From Mucilaginibacter achroorhodeus (GTDB lineage Bacteria; Bacteroidota; Bacteroidia; Sphingobacteriales; Sphingobacteriaceae), in contig NZ_VOEI01000006.1 of NCBI RefSeq assembly GCF_007846095.1, forward strand, positions 124,001 through 188,000: 64,000 nt of DNA. The letters are read 5' to 3'. Shown here piece after piece: positions 1 to 8,725 of this stretch (the stretch's first letter is position 1; each line of letters begins with the position of its first letter). Below the pieces are notes generated by a model. The model saw only the letters and a list, made by a program, of their open reading frames with translations. It was not told the origin of the DNA and ran no database searches. A program made the translations under genes and the position numbers.

Positions 1-471
1 TTATGGAAAGCGCTTGCACAAAATAAAACCGGTTATGTGCTGGAGAGCCTTGACGATAAAAAAACCAAGCTGGTAGCCAACGTGGCGACTGCAAAACTGG
101 CTGCATTAAGCGAAATAACCATTTTTGGCTTAGAGGACGATATTAAGTTGACCGATATTTTTGAAAAAATGAAATCGGTTACCGTGCCTGCAACCAAAGA
201 CGACGGCAAAAAGCTTCGCGCGTTTTTCTTTGAAGTAGCGCCGGATCATGATGAAGAGAAGGTTTACTCATCTGATATCAAAAAGATCATCAACTGGTAC
301 CTGATCCTTAAAGATCTGCCATTATTCAACGAGGCCGACCCTGCTGAAGCGCTTGCTGCTGAAGAAGCACCTGCTGCTGCTCCTGCTGCCGCTGCAGAGC
401 CTGTAGATGAAGCTAAAGAAGAAGCTGCACCGAAAGCAAAAGCTAAAAAAGCACCTGCTAAGAAGGCATAA
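1..471 (+). CDS. DUF5606 domain protein, 3' part (5' end outside window)
   Basis: Frame 1 is open from base 1, so the gene begins upstream; 156 residues plus the TAA stop are visible. The start LWKALAQNKTGYVLESLDD matches my memory of the Bacteroidota DUF5606 family (small conserved domain, function unknown), which begins a few residues earlier with a short beta-rich segment. After about residue 115 the protein turns into a low-complexity Ala/Glu/Pro tail and then a Lys/Ala-rich tail (KAKAKKAPAKKA), typical of nucleic-acid-binding or disordered tails. A GTG at 37 could be mistaken for a start, but the homologous sequence before it argues against that. A strong terminator hairpin follows at 500-529. 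Function unknown. Confidence 0.8.
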   Translation, partial: LWKALAQNKTGYVLESLDDKKTKLVANVATAKLAALSEITIFGLEDDIKLTDIFEKMKSVTVPATKDDGKKLRAFFFEVAPDHDEEKVYSSDIKKIINWYLILKDLPLFNEADPAEALAAEEAPAAAPAAAAEPVDEAKEEAAPKAKAKKAPAKKA

Positions 472-499
472 ATTCCATTAAACTTTAAAAAGATGAAAG

Positions 500-529
500 C
501 CCCGACAGTGAAAGCTATCGGGGTTTTTT
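500..529 (+). terminator. Rho-independent terminator of the DUF5606 gene
   Basis: CCCCGA (500-505) pairs with TCGGGG (518-523), extended by two more inner pairs around a mismatch, and is followed by a T run at 524-529. It sits 29 bases after the stop codon. Confidence 0.85.
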
Positions 530-544
530 ATGGCCCAACTCACC

Positions 545-627
545 CGTCATCGCGAGGTACGAAGCAATCTCTACATATGCTGGTCGCTCTGTATAGTTCG
601 GAGGTTGCTTCGTACCTCGCAATGACG
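545..627. repeat. REP-like inverted repeat pair
   Basis: Left arm 545-569 (CGTCATCGCGAGGTACGAAG...) is the near-perfect reverse complement of right arm 603-627, separated by 33 bases. The core GTCATTGCGAGG..GAAGCAATC is a REP-like sequence I know from several bacterial phyla. Related copies of a sister subtype lie at 13118-13154 and 57731-57765. Confidence 0.7.
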
Positions 628-636
628 CATTTGAGA

Positions 637-666
637 AGCAAAAAGCCCCGGACAAGTCCGAGGCTT
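637..666 (-). terminator. Terminator of eno
   Basis: On the minus strand AAGCC..CGGAC pairs with GTCCG..GGCTT (arms 656-666 and 643-653, one mismatch) and is followed by a T run (plus-strand A run at 641-644). It lies just after the eno stop at 691. Confidence 0.7.
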
Positions 667-690
667 CAATATCAAAAATCCTATTACAGA

Positions 691-1998
<1,308 letters not shown>

Positions 1999-2096
1999 TT
2001 ATCGTATTTATTTGAGTGTTACTATACTAAATTGGTGGGCTAAGTTAAGCGCAAAATAAAGAAATACCAACCTTAATTTACATTTGTAACAATTAC

Positions 2097-2834
2097 TTAA
2101 TCTGAAGTGGTTGGCAGGTGTTCTCGCTCAGGGCTATTTTTACGGTTAATGCGGTACATCAGCGTTAGCATGATATTGTTCTTGGCACTGCTGGTAGTGG
2201 TGGTATAGTTGCGCTGGTTTATCCAGCCGGCCTGCACTATCCATTTTTTATCAAACTGATAGCCTAATGCCGCTGAGACCCTGTTCCGCTCAAAATTTGG
2301 TGCTTTGTTATTAAAGAAGATCTCGTCGAAAACGGAAATAAACCACGTTTTGGCTACGATCTTCACATTGTTTAACGGAATGAACATATTAAGCCTGTAG
2401 CGGAAACGATTGCGGTAATTGCCATCCAACCAGCGTTGCTCTACGCGGTAACGGTGCTCAAATTTTAAAGGGGTAAGAAACTGGTTGATGGTCATCTGCT
2501 CCCAAACCCTGAACTCGTTAATAGTTGGGCCATCAGCAATATCAAGATAATTATAAGTGTGGTAGGTGCCCGTTCCTAACAGGGCGATAAAGTTTTTATC
2601 AATGTCATAGCTTACACCTGCTTTGGCCTCATAGTATTGGAACTGACTAAAGCCGACGCCGTTGGTACGCAACTGAAATTCTGAGTAACCACCCCAACGA
2701 TGGGCGCTATCGCCCGGCATTACGATGGTAGCAATACCCCATGTGCCTAATTTTGAATCTTGCGCGTTAACAAAACGTGAGTTAAATATTAATAGCGTGG
2801 TAATTAAGCAAAGCTTGATAGTGGTTTTTAACAT
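2097..2834 (-). CDS. DUF2490 outer-membrane beta-barrel protein
   Basis: A 245-residue exported protein. I start it at the ATG at 2834 (MLKTTIKLCLITTLLIF) because this gives a normal signal peptide ending at VNAQ; an upstream ATG at 2858 would add eight residues before it. The mature part begins with LGTWGIATI and alternates short amphipathic strands with many aromatic residues, ending in strands like IMLTLMYRINRK; this matches the DUF2490 family, predicted outer-membrane barrels of unknown substrate. Conserved-looking features are WGGYSEFQLR and the FEHRYRVEQRW / YRNRFRYRLN strand pairs. It lies between eno and the ABC exporter, all on the minus strand, but is probably a separate unit. Function unknown. 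Confidence 0.8.
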   Translation of the reverse strand: MLKTTIKLCLITTLLIFNSRFVNAQDSKLGTWGIATIVMPGDSAHRWGGYSEFQLRTNGVGFSQFQYYEAKAGVSYDIDKNFIALLGTGTYHTYNYLDIADGPTINEFRVWEQMTINQFLTPLKFEHRYRVEQRWLDGNYRNRFRYRLNMFIPLNNVKIVAKTWFISVFDEIFFNNKAPNFERNRVSAALGYQFDKKWIVQAGWINQRNYTTTTSSAKNNIMLTLMYRINRKNSPEREHLPTTSD

Positions 2835-2940
2835 TACCTTAATAGTTTGATAATGCAAAGCTATTTCCCTAATGTTAGCTGGATGTTAATTATAATATGC
2901 TTAATATTAAATTTATGTTAACAGTGGACTTGATACAAAC

Positions 2941-2965
2941 AAAAAAGACGCGGTAATCCGCGTCT
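2941..2965 (-). terminator. Terminator of the ABC exporter operon
   Basis: AGACGCGG (2946-2953) pairs with CCGCGTCT (2958-2965) around a TAAT loop; on the minus strand it is followed by a run of six T. It lies 24 bases after the permease stop codon at 2989. Confidence 0.85.
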
Positions 2966-2988
2966 AAAAGTGTCATTCGTATAATTAA

Positions 2989-4146
2989 TTATTCCCACTT
3001 AAATGTTTTAACCGCTACAGCATAAACCCCTATACCCCACAAAAGCAATATGAACAATTGATGGGTAACATCGCCTAAACCTGCACCCTCAAAAGCCACT
3101 TTACGCATGGCGTTGTTAAGGTGTGTTAATGGCAGCACGTTACTTAAATGCTGCAGCCAAACCGGAAATGCTGTTACGGAAAAGAAGGTTCCGGATAGCA
3201 GGAACTGCGGCATAGTGATGATATTGGAAATGGGCGGTATAGAACTTTCGTTTTTGGCAATGCCCGAAATTGTAAAACCGAACCCCATAAATATAATGAG
3301 CCCTATGGTGCAAAGCACCAGCATATTGAGCACCGTGGTAATGCCGTGTATCAATGTAAAGCCAAAAACAAAGTGCCCGATCACAATAATAAACAGTGCG
3401 CCAAGTAAGGCAAAAACAATACGCGCAATGGCCTCGCCCAAAACAATGCTTGAACGTTTAACCGGCGTTGCGAAAAATCTTTTGATCACAAGCGTGATGC
3501 GTAAGCTTAGGAATACGAAAGCCGTACCAAATACTCCGCTGCTTAACAACGAAAAGCCTAACTGACCAGGCAATATAAAATCGATGTATTTGTATTCGCG
3601 GCCGGTTACAACGGTTTCCTTCAGGTCTACAGCCTTAGGAATAGGTACCGGCGACAGTTTCTGGATCTCTTTTACCTGTACGGATTGTATCTGGTAGAAA
3701 ATGTTATTTAATGCTGATTTCAACACAGCACCTTTATCTGCCGATGCGTGACTGTATTGAACATTAACTTCAAACGGCGCTTTTTGAGGGATTGCTGGTG
3801 CAAGAGGATTTATCGACAAGGCATCTTTGTTCACCTTGAGGTCCAATATCGCATCAATGCTGCCCTTTGCCAGGTTCTTGTTCATCTCATCTGCCGATTG
3901 ATCTTTTATCAGGTGGATGATCTTATTTTTAGCAAGTGCTTTGTAAATAACACTGGTTGTATCACAGCCTTTGGCTACACCAACATCTACAGACATGCCG
4001 CCACCGCCAATGTTAGCAAACACTACGATAAATATCAGTGGGAAAGCCAGGCTAAACACTACAGCCGACGGACTGCGTAATATGGAGCGGAAACTTGCCC
4101 TGGCAATAGCAAGCGTAGCGCGGGTGTTACTATATTTTTGGTTCAT
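2989..4146 (-). CDS. ABC-2 type transporter permease
   Basis: A 385-residue inner-membrane subunit of an ABC exporter. An N-terminal membrane segment (about residues 28-46, VVFSLAFPLIFIVVFANIG) is followed by a roughly 150-residue periplasmic region, then five to six membrane segments from about 195 on, ending with FILLLWGIGVYAVAVKTFKWE. This is the ABC-2 membrane layout used for drug, polysaccharide or protein export. It is downstream of the matching ATPase (4234-4998; 87-bp gap) and followed by a good terminator, so the two form an operon. The substrate cannot be read from the sequence. Confidence 0.88.
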   Translation of the reverse strand: MNQKYSNTRATLAIARASFRSILRSPSAVVFSLAFPLIFIVVFANIGGGGMSVDVGVAKGCDTTSVIYKALAKNKIIHLIKDQSADEMNKNLAKGSIDAILDLKVNKDALSINPLAPAIPQKAPFEVNVQYSHASADKGAVLKSALNNIFYQIQSVQVKEIQKLSPVPIPKAVDLKETVVTGREYKYIDFILPGQLGFSLLSSGVFGTAFVFLSLRITLVIKRFFATPVKRSSIVLGEAIARIVFALLGALFIIVIGHFVFGFTLIHGITTVLNMLVLCTIGLIIFMGFGFTISGIAKNESSIPPISNIITMPQFLLSGTFFSVTAFPVWLQHLSNVLPLTHLNNAMRKVAFEGAGLGDVTHQLFILLLWGIGVYAVAVKTFKWE

Positions 4147-4233
4147 TAGTTGATTGGTTCAATTGTTCATTGGGTCATTGGCTAAGTTTGGGTGCTAACT
4201 GCAAACTCAAAACTGCCAACTGCGCCGCAGGCT

Positions 4234-4998
4234 TTATCCTTCCCGCCATTCCTTTCCGGTAAGGTTGATGAATACATCTTCAAGGTTAGCGGCTTTTACC
4301 TGCTTTTTGCGTTCAAAGCCTTTTGCAACCAATTGGTCTATAAAATGGTCGGGGGTATCAATCCCAATAATGTGGCCGCCGTCAACAAATGCTACACGGT
4401 CGCAAAGTACTTCTGCCTCGTCCATGTAGTGGGTAGTGATCACCACGGTTGTACCATTATCGCGTATCTCGCGTATCAGGTCCCAAAGGTTACGCCTGGC
4501 CTGCGGGTCGAGGCCGGTTGTTGGCTCATCCAAAAATATGATGCGTGGATTATTGATAAGCGTTGTGGCAATGGAAAAACGTTGTTTCTGCCCGCCCGAA
4601 AGATCCTTAAATTTTGCTTTGGCTTTATCTGTAAGCGCAACCTTTTCCAGCATTTCCGCCGGGGTTTTGTTTACCCCGTAAAGGCCTGAGAAAAGTACTA
4701 TCAATTCTGAAAGATTGAGGTTGGGATAATAGCCTGCAGCCTGTAACTGCACACCAATGCGTTTCTTGATCTCGCCGGCATCGGTTTCAATATTGAAACC
4801 ATCAACAATTACACTGCCGGAGGTTTTTTCGCGCAGCGTTTCAATGATCTCGAGTGTGGTGGTTTTACCGGCACCGTTAGGGCCTAATAAACCAAATATC
4901 TCACCCTCGTAAACCTCAAAGCTTACGCCTTTTACTGCCTCAAAGTCGCCATAGCTTTTAACCAGGTTGGTTACCGTGATAATAGGTTGGTTTGCCAT
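4234..4998 (-). CDS. ABC transporter ATP-binding protein
   Basis: A 254-residue ATPase driving the permease encoded downstream. Walker A GPNGAGKTT at residues 39-47, signature LSGGQKQR, Walker B IIFLDEPTTGLDP and the H-loop TTHYMDEAE are all present. It resembles the DrrA/CcmA group that pairs with ABC-2 permeases. I start at the ATG at 4998 (MANQPIITVTNLVKSYG); the frame stays open to 5136, but the extra 46 residues are Cys-rich, unlike the family and probably untranslated. Substrate unknown. Confidence 0.93.
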   Translation of the reverse strand: MANQPIITVTNLVKSYGDFEAVKGVSFEVYEGEIFGLLGPNGAGKTTTLEIIETLREKTSGSVIVDGFNIETDAGEIKKRIGVQLQAAGYYPNLNLSELIVLFSGLYGVNKTPAEMLEKVALTDKAKAKFKDLSGGQKQRFSIATTLINNPRIIFLDEPTTGLDPQARRNLWDLIREIRDNGTTVVITTHYMDEAEVLCDRVAFVDGGHIIGIDTPDHFIDQLVAKGFERKKQVKAANLEDVFINLTGKEWREG

Positions 4999-5096
4999 AC
5001 TGTAAATATGCAGTGTATTTACCACATCGCAGCTACAGCGGCATAAAAAATAAATTAAAAATTGATTAAAGTTTAGGTTGGGTAAGAGAGATTCAA

Positions 5097-5131
5097 ATGC
5101 CGGCAAGTGCTTTATAGGCAACTGCCGGCAT
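5097..5131 (-). terminator. Hairpin after the DUF2945 gene
   Basis: ATGCCGGCAAGT (5097-5108) pairs with ACTGCCGGCAT (5121-5131), one bulged base. On the minus strand it lies 8 bases after the stop of the 70-residue gene. The following T tract is short, so it may act as a weak terminator. Confidence 0.5.
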
Positions 5132-5139
5132 ATCATTTG

Positions 5140-5352
5140 TTACTTTCCACCTTTTTTCAATTCGCTTTCAGATTTTAGCACTTTGCCGCCATCTTTTTGC
5201 TTTATTTCGTAAGCAGGCTCATCTTTTGTTGCTTTACGTTTTACAGTTGAGCCTTTAATGGTTTTGGTAGTGGTTGAGGTATGTTTCTTTTCGATAGTGC
5301 CTTCGGCTTCTGACGAACCCCATTTCCAGTGAACGGTATCTCCTTTTTTCAT
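5140..5352 (-). CDS. DUF2945 / HVA1-type Tudor-like small protein
   Basis: A 70-residue, very basic protein beginning MKKGDTVHWKWGSSEAEGTI. The KGDTVxWxWG.G...G.I start and the ending AYEIKQKDGGKVLKSESELKK match the DUF2945 family (HVA1, Tudor-like), a small beta-barrel domain of unknown role found in bacteria and fungi. Lys and Thr dominate the middle (KKHTSTTTKTIKGSTVKRK). It stands alone upstream of the ABC exporter and is followed by a hairpin at 5097-5131. The biochemical role is unknown. Confidence 0.8.
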   Translation of the reverse strand: MKKGDTVHWKWGSSEAEGTIEKKHTSTTTKTIKGSTVKRKATKDEPAYEIKQKDGGKVLKSESELKKGGK

Positions 5353-5401
5353 AGCTGTAGTTTTAAAGGAGATTTAGCAATAGCCCTGCCAAAAGCATCA
5401 G

Positions 5402-5500
5402 CTAAAATATATACTTGCCTATTAAGCCGATCAAAGTAATGGCCTGTGCAACAAAAGCTATTACGGTTGCTAAGGCTGGTATGGTTAATAAATGTATCAT
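5402..5500 (-). CDS. Possible 32-residue hydrophobic peptide
   Basis: An ATG-initiated frame on the minus strand encodes 32 residues (MIHLLTIPALATVIAFVAQA, then ITLIGLIGKYIF), almost entirely one membrane-spanning segment. Upstream (plus 5527-5537) there is a box resembling TAnnTTTG with one mismatch (CAATTTTG). No homologue is recalled; it may be a genuine small membrane protein or chance in AT-rich DNA. It lies in an otherwise non-coding spacer beside the DUF2945 gene. Confidence 0.35.
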   Translation of the reverse strand: MIHLLTIPALATVIAFVAQAITLIGLIGKYIF

Positions 5501-5664
5501 GACTGTGGGTTTTTGTTTACAACACAAAATTGTATCAAAACAGCCCTCAGCGTTAGCGTTATTAGGCAAATGGAGGTAAAATGTCGGTGAAAGTAATAGC
5601 CGGGAAATTAAATAAAGCGTTTTTAGCGGTGGGAGATTTTACCGACGGATGAACGCAGCGTTCA

Positions 5665-5796
5665 CTCACCCGGTCTACGCTACGCTGGACCGCCCTCTCT
5701 GCTGCAAGCAGCAAAGAGGGTAAAGAATTAAAATACAAATCCTTCTTTTCGCGTAGCGAAGAGAGGGGCGACGAGCGTAAGCGATGTCGGGGTGAG
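5665..5796. repeat. Dispersed repeat family B, copy 1
   Basis: About 132 bp starting CTCACCC and ending GGGGTGAG, with inner complementary arms around CCCTCTCT and GAGAGGGGCGACGAGCG. The right end AGCGATGTCGGGGTGAG recurs at 55360-55375, and the centre recurs at 43257-43350. It probably folds into a long imperfect hairpin. There is no coding potential. Confidence 0.65.
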
Positions 5797-5849
5797 ATTA
5801 TAAGCAGGCGTTATAGTTTATCGGAATGATTTACCCCCCCCCCTTCCAG

Positions 5850-6160
5850 CGCTTCTGTCTGCCGCACCCCTCCCCGAGGAGGGATTAACATCTAAGTTCG
5901 AAAAGCATGAGGCACGTGCGATTCCCTCCCTTGGGAGGGAGTAGGGAGGGGTTGACGAACGCGTAGAAACCCCTCCCTGCCATCGCTTCTGTCTGCCGTA
6001 TCCCTCCCCGAGGAGGAATTTAACATCTAGGTTCGAAAAGCATGCGGCACGTACGATTCCCTCCCTTGGGAGGGTGTAGGGGGGGTGACGAAGGAGTAGA
6101 AACCCCTCCCTGCCATCGCTTCTGTCTGCCGCACCCCTCCCCGAAGAGGGAATTAAAGCC
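5850..6160. repeat. Tandem repeat, about 134-bp unit, 2.3 copies
   Basis: The unit starting CGCTTCTGTCTGCCG begins at 5850, 5984 and 6117 (periods 134 and 133). Each unit contains G/C-rich inverted segments (CCCTCCCC..GAGGAGGG and CCCTCCCTTGGGAGGG) and a shared GTTCGAAAAGCATG segment. A few differences between copies show that the repeat has aged. The whole stretch from 5501 to 6169 holds no credible gene. Confidence 0.85.
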
Positions 6161-6169
6161 TCGTTGTTT

Positions 6170-8035
6170 TTACTCCGCCTCCACATTTATACCTATCTGC
6201 TTAAGCAGGAGCGAGGCATTAAAGGTTTTGCATTCACCATGTTTAAGCTTGTAATCAAAAAGCATTTCGCCTTCTATTACCTGTATATCAAAGTAGTAAT
6301 TGCGTACATAATCAGGGTATTTATCTTCCAGTCGGGCAATTTGCAAGTCGTGGGTGGCAACCATGCCTACACCTTTTTTTGCGATAAGTTGCTCGATAAC
6401 CGCTTTGCTGCCCAGGTATTTATCCATGGAGTTAGTGCCGCGCAGCATCTCATCTATCAAAAAGAAAACCCGGTGCTCATGCTCAACAGCCGCCAGCAGC
6501 ATCTGCAGCCTGTCCAGTTCGGCTTTAAACGTTGACGTGCTTTCATTCAGCGAATCTTTAATACGCATGTAGCTCACGATGGTTATTACCGAAACCTCCA
6601 TTTCTGCAGCGCAAACTGGTGCGCCGCTCAAAGCCAAAACCGTATTGATGCCAATGGTACGCAGGAACGTACTTTTGCCTGCCATATTAGAGCCCGTGAT
6701 AATATCTATTTTAAATGCATCCTGCAGCTCATAGTCGTTATCAACGCGGTTGCCGCGGATAAGCGGGTGGGCAATGTGCTTAGCCGTAAGGGTGTAGCCT
6801 TCCGTATCGGCAATTACCGGGTAAACCCAGTCAGGGTAGTTAATGGCCGGCACCGCAAGGCTTATAAATGCTTCAAATTCGGCGATAACATCAAAGGCTT
6901 CCTCAAAATTTTGCTGGTTATTACGCTTCCATTTTTCTATAAGGATGATCTGTTTTAAAGCCCACAGGAAAAACACATTAAGTATGAACCCAACTATCAT
7001 AATTAAGCTATAGCTGAGTTTGTTGATGAGTTTAGACAGTTCCGTTATATTTTTTGATGTTTGGTTAACCTTTAATTTCTCATACAGTTCCGCACATCTT
7101 TGCGATTGCCATTGCTTACTTTCTATAGCTTTAAACACAACGGCGTAGCTGGCCAGGGCATCACTTATTTTACCGGCAATGGCCCCGGCCTTTAATATAT
7201 AACTGCCCTTTGCAACCAGGATGGACATATTTACCAGCCCTAACAGGATAGCGATAATAGTAAAATAAGGTGATAAAAAAGCACCGGCAAGCAGCATCCC
7301 AAACAGCAGGTATGGCGCTACTTTTATGTAAATGCTTAACCACCTCTCGCCGTTTAAATGCAACGGCGTTTTAAGATAAGCAAGCAGCCGTTTCATTTGG
7401 TCTGCATCTTCTTTAGCGGCGAATAGCAGCTTGGTTTGCGTGTTAACCTTCCAATCATTATTCGCGGCTATTTCCTGCACCGCTTCCTGACGGATCAGTA
7501 TTGTCGCTTTATCGGCAGGCGCGCTTAACCAGCCGGCAAGTTTATCGTTACCGGCAGATGTAGCTGCACGGTTAGTGAGGTTATACAGCGAGGCATTACC
7601 AAAAATATCCAGATCAGATGTGTAGAAATGCTTTTCATTGCTATACTTTTGGCCGTTGTCATACAGGTTGGTGCCGGTTTGCAGGCTGTTGATCTCGTTA
7701 CGGTTTACCCGCTCAAGGTCGAGGTGATAATCACGTAAACGCTCGTATTTACCTTGTTGGGCCACAAGTGCAACAAATGCAGCCAGCAGCATTACAATGC
7801 CAACGCCTAACACCACAAAGCTATCTTGCTGCACAGTACTGTAAACCACAAAAATCATCATGGCGAAAATGCCTAAGCGCATCAGCGAGTAAGTATTAGC
7901 TTGCTGTTTGTAGTGATCGGCCTGCTGGCGCGCTTTCTTCGCAGCTTCTTCGTAATTGGCTATAATGGTTTGTTGCACAGATTTTATAGGTATTTTTGAA
8001 GCTTCAATTTTACAACAATAAGATAACATATCCAT
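6170..8035 (-). CDS. Membrane-anchored MutS-family (domain V) ATPase
   Basis: A 621-residue protein with a MutS-type ATPase at its C-terminus: Walker A ITGSNMAGKSTFLRT (446-460), the DSLNESTSTF motif (494-503), Walker B VFFLIDEMLRGTN (523-535) and the THD switch (561-563). In place of the mismatch-recognition domain the N-terminal half carries membrane segments at about 51-68, 72-92, 240-272 and 342-360. Such proteins are annotated only as 'DNA mismatch repair protein'; classical MutS function is doubtful because the recognition domain is missing. The start may be the ATG at 8035 or a GTG at 7978, downstream of a TAAAATTG box on the minus strand. It is divergent from rlmH with a 20-bp gap. 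Confidence 0.85.
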   Translation of the reverse strand: MDMLSYCCKIEASKIPIKSVQQTIIANYEEAAKKARQQADHYKQQANTYSLMRLGIFAMMIFVVYSTVQQDSFVVLGVGIVMLLAAFVALVAQQGKYERLRDYHLDLERVNRNEINSLQTGTNLYDNGQKYSNEKHFYTSDLDIFGNASLYNLTNRAATSAGNDKLAGWLSAPADKATILIRQEAVQEIAANNDWKVNTQTKLLFAAKEDADQMKRLLAYLKTPLHLNGERWLSIYIKVAPYLLFGMLLAGAFLSPYFTIIAILLGLVNMSILVAKGSYILKAGAIAGKISDALASYAVVFKAIESKQWQSQRCAELYEKLKVNQTSKNITELSKLINKLSYSLIMIVGFILNVFFLWALKQIILIEKWKRNNQQNFEEAFDVIAEFEAFISLAVPAINYPDWVYPVIADTEGYTLTAKHIAHPLIRGNRVDNDYELQDAFKIDIITGSNMAGKSTFLRTIGINTVLALSGAPVCAAEMEVSVITIVSYMRIKDSLNESTSTFKAELDRLQMLLAAVEHEHRVFFLIDEMLRGTNSMDKYLGSKAVIEQLIAKKGVGMVATHDLQIARLEDKYPDYVRNYYFDIQVIEGEMLFDYKLKHGECKTFNASLLLKQIGINVEAE

Positions 8036-8055
8036 TTAAATAGTTACAGCAGGGC

Positions 8056-8529
8056 ATGAAAATCACGTTTATTACCGTTGGCAAAACCGAAGATGCTTAC
8101 TTAAAAGAAGGTATTGAAAAGTATGTTAAGCGGCTTAAACACTACACCAAGCTGGAACTACATGACCTGCCCGAACTTAAAAATACCAAAGCCCTTACCG
8201 AGGACCAGCAAAAAACCAAAGAGGCAGAAATGATCCTGAAGAAGTTAACTCCGCAAGATCATTTGATCCTGCTTGATGAGGGTGGTACCGAATATACATC
8301 GGTACAGTTTGCCAATTACATCAACAAGCGGTCGGTAACTTCGTCGGCCAATTTGGTGTTTGTGGTGGGTGGCCCTTATGGTTTCCATGATTCGGTTTAC
8401 CAGCGGGCAAATGATAAAATTTCGCTTAGCCGCATGACCTTCTCCCACCAAATGGTGCGCCTGTTTTTTGTTGAGCAACTGTACCGCGCTTATACCATTA
8501 TCAAGGGCGAGCCTTACCATCATCAGTAG
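8056..8529 (+). CDS. rlmH: 23S rRNA (pseudouridine1915-N3)-methyltransferase RlmH
   Basis: SPOUT-class methyltransferase that uses S-adenosylmethionine to methylate pseudouridine 1915 in helix 69 of 23S rRNA. The 157 residues match the family length. Typical features: the start MKITFITVGKTED, the LDEGG segment, the SAM-binding knot VFVVGGPYGF, and the C-terminal RMTFSHQMVRLFFVEQLYRA ending in GEPYHHQ. It is divergent from the MutS-like gene with a 20-bp gap, so the promoters must overlap the neighbouring genes. Very secure. Confidence 0.97.
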   Translation: MKITFITVGKTEDAYLKEGIEKYVKRLKHYTKLELHDLPELKNTKALTEDQQKTKEAEMILKKLTPQDHLILLDEGGTEYTSVQFANYINKRSVTSSANLVFVVGGPYGFHDSVYQRANDKISLSRMTFSHQMVRLFFVEQLYRAYTIIKGEPYHHQ

Positions 8530-8537
8530 ATGTGCAG

Positions 8538-8555
8538 TTCCGATAGCTATCGGAA
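8538..8555. repeat. Palindrome TTCCGATAGCTATCGGAA
   Basis: A perfect 18-bp palindrome just after rlmH. The core CCGATAGCTATCGG recurs at 27839-27856 and 43352-43369, always outside genes. The role is unknown. Confidence 0.6.
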
Positions 8556-8604
8556 TGAGATGTGCAAATGATTTTTAATTGATTACTGACAAGAATGTGT
8601 CAGC

Positions 8605-8653
8605 GTTCACCGTGTTCACGGCGTTCACGAGTGTTCATGGCGTGAACGTGAAC
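8605..8653. promoter_or_regulatory. GTTCAC repeat array upstream of the CDF gene
   Basis: GTTCAC or GTTCAT starts at 8605, 8614, 8623 and 8633 (9-10 bp steps, close to one helical turn), followed by the inverted form GTGAAC at 8642 and 8648. CGTTCACG / CGTGAACG form a perfect inverted pair. The array lies about 70-120 bp before the metal exporter start, so it could be an operator; it may also be a degraded repeat. Confidence 0.4.
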
Positions 8654-8725
8654 ACTTACAGTATTTTCTGTAAATTCTTAAATCCTGTAAATTCTGATTA
8701 AGACTATTAATTTGCACATTTGTAT

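Noticed and set aside
4192..4689. 165-residue frame opposite the ABC ATPase
   Set aside because: Antisense shadow of a gene with complete Walker motifs.
4998..5136. N-terminal extension of the ABC ATPase
   Set aside because: The extra 46 residues are Cys-rich and unlike the family; the ATG at 4998 gives the normal start.
5850..6160. Possible CRISPR array
   Set aside because: Units are about 134 bp, contiguous and without spacers; no cas genes are present.
5818..6186. 122-residue minus-strand frame
   Set aside because: It is made by the 134-bp tandem repeat and repeats its own sequence; it overlaps the MutS-like gene end.
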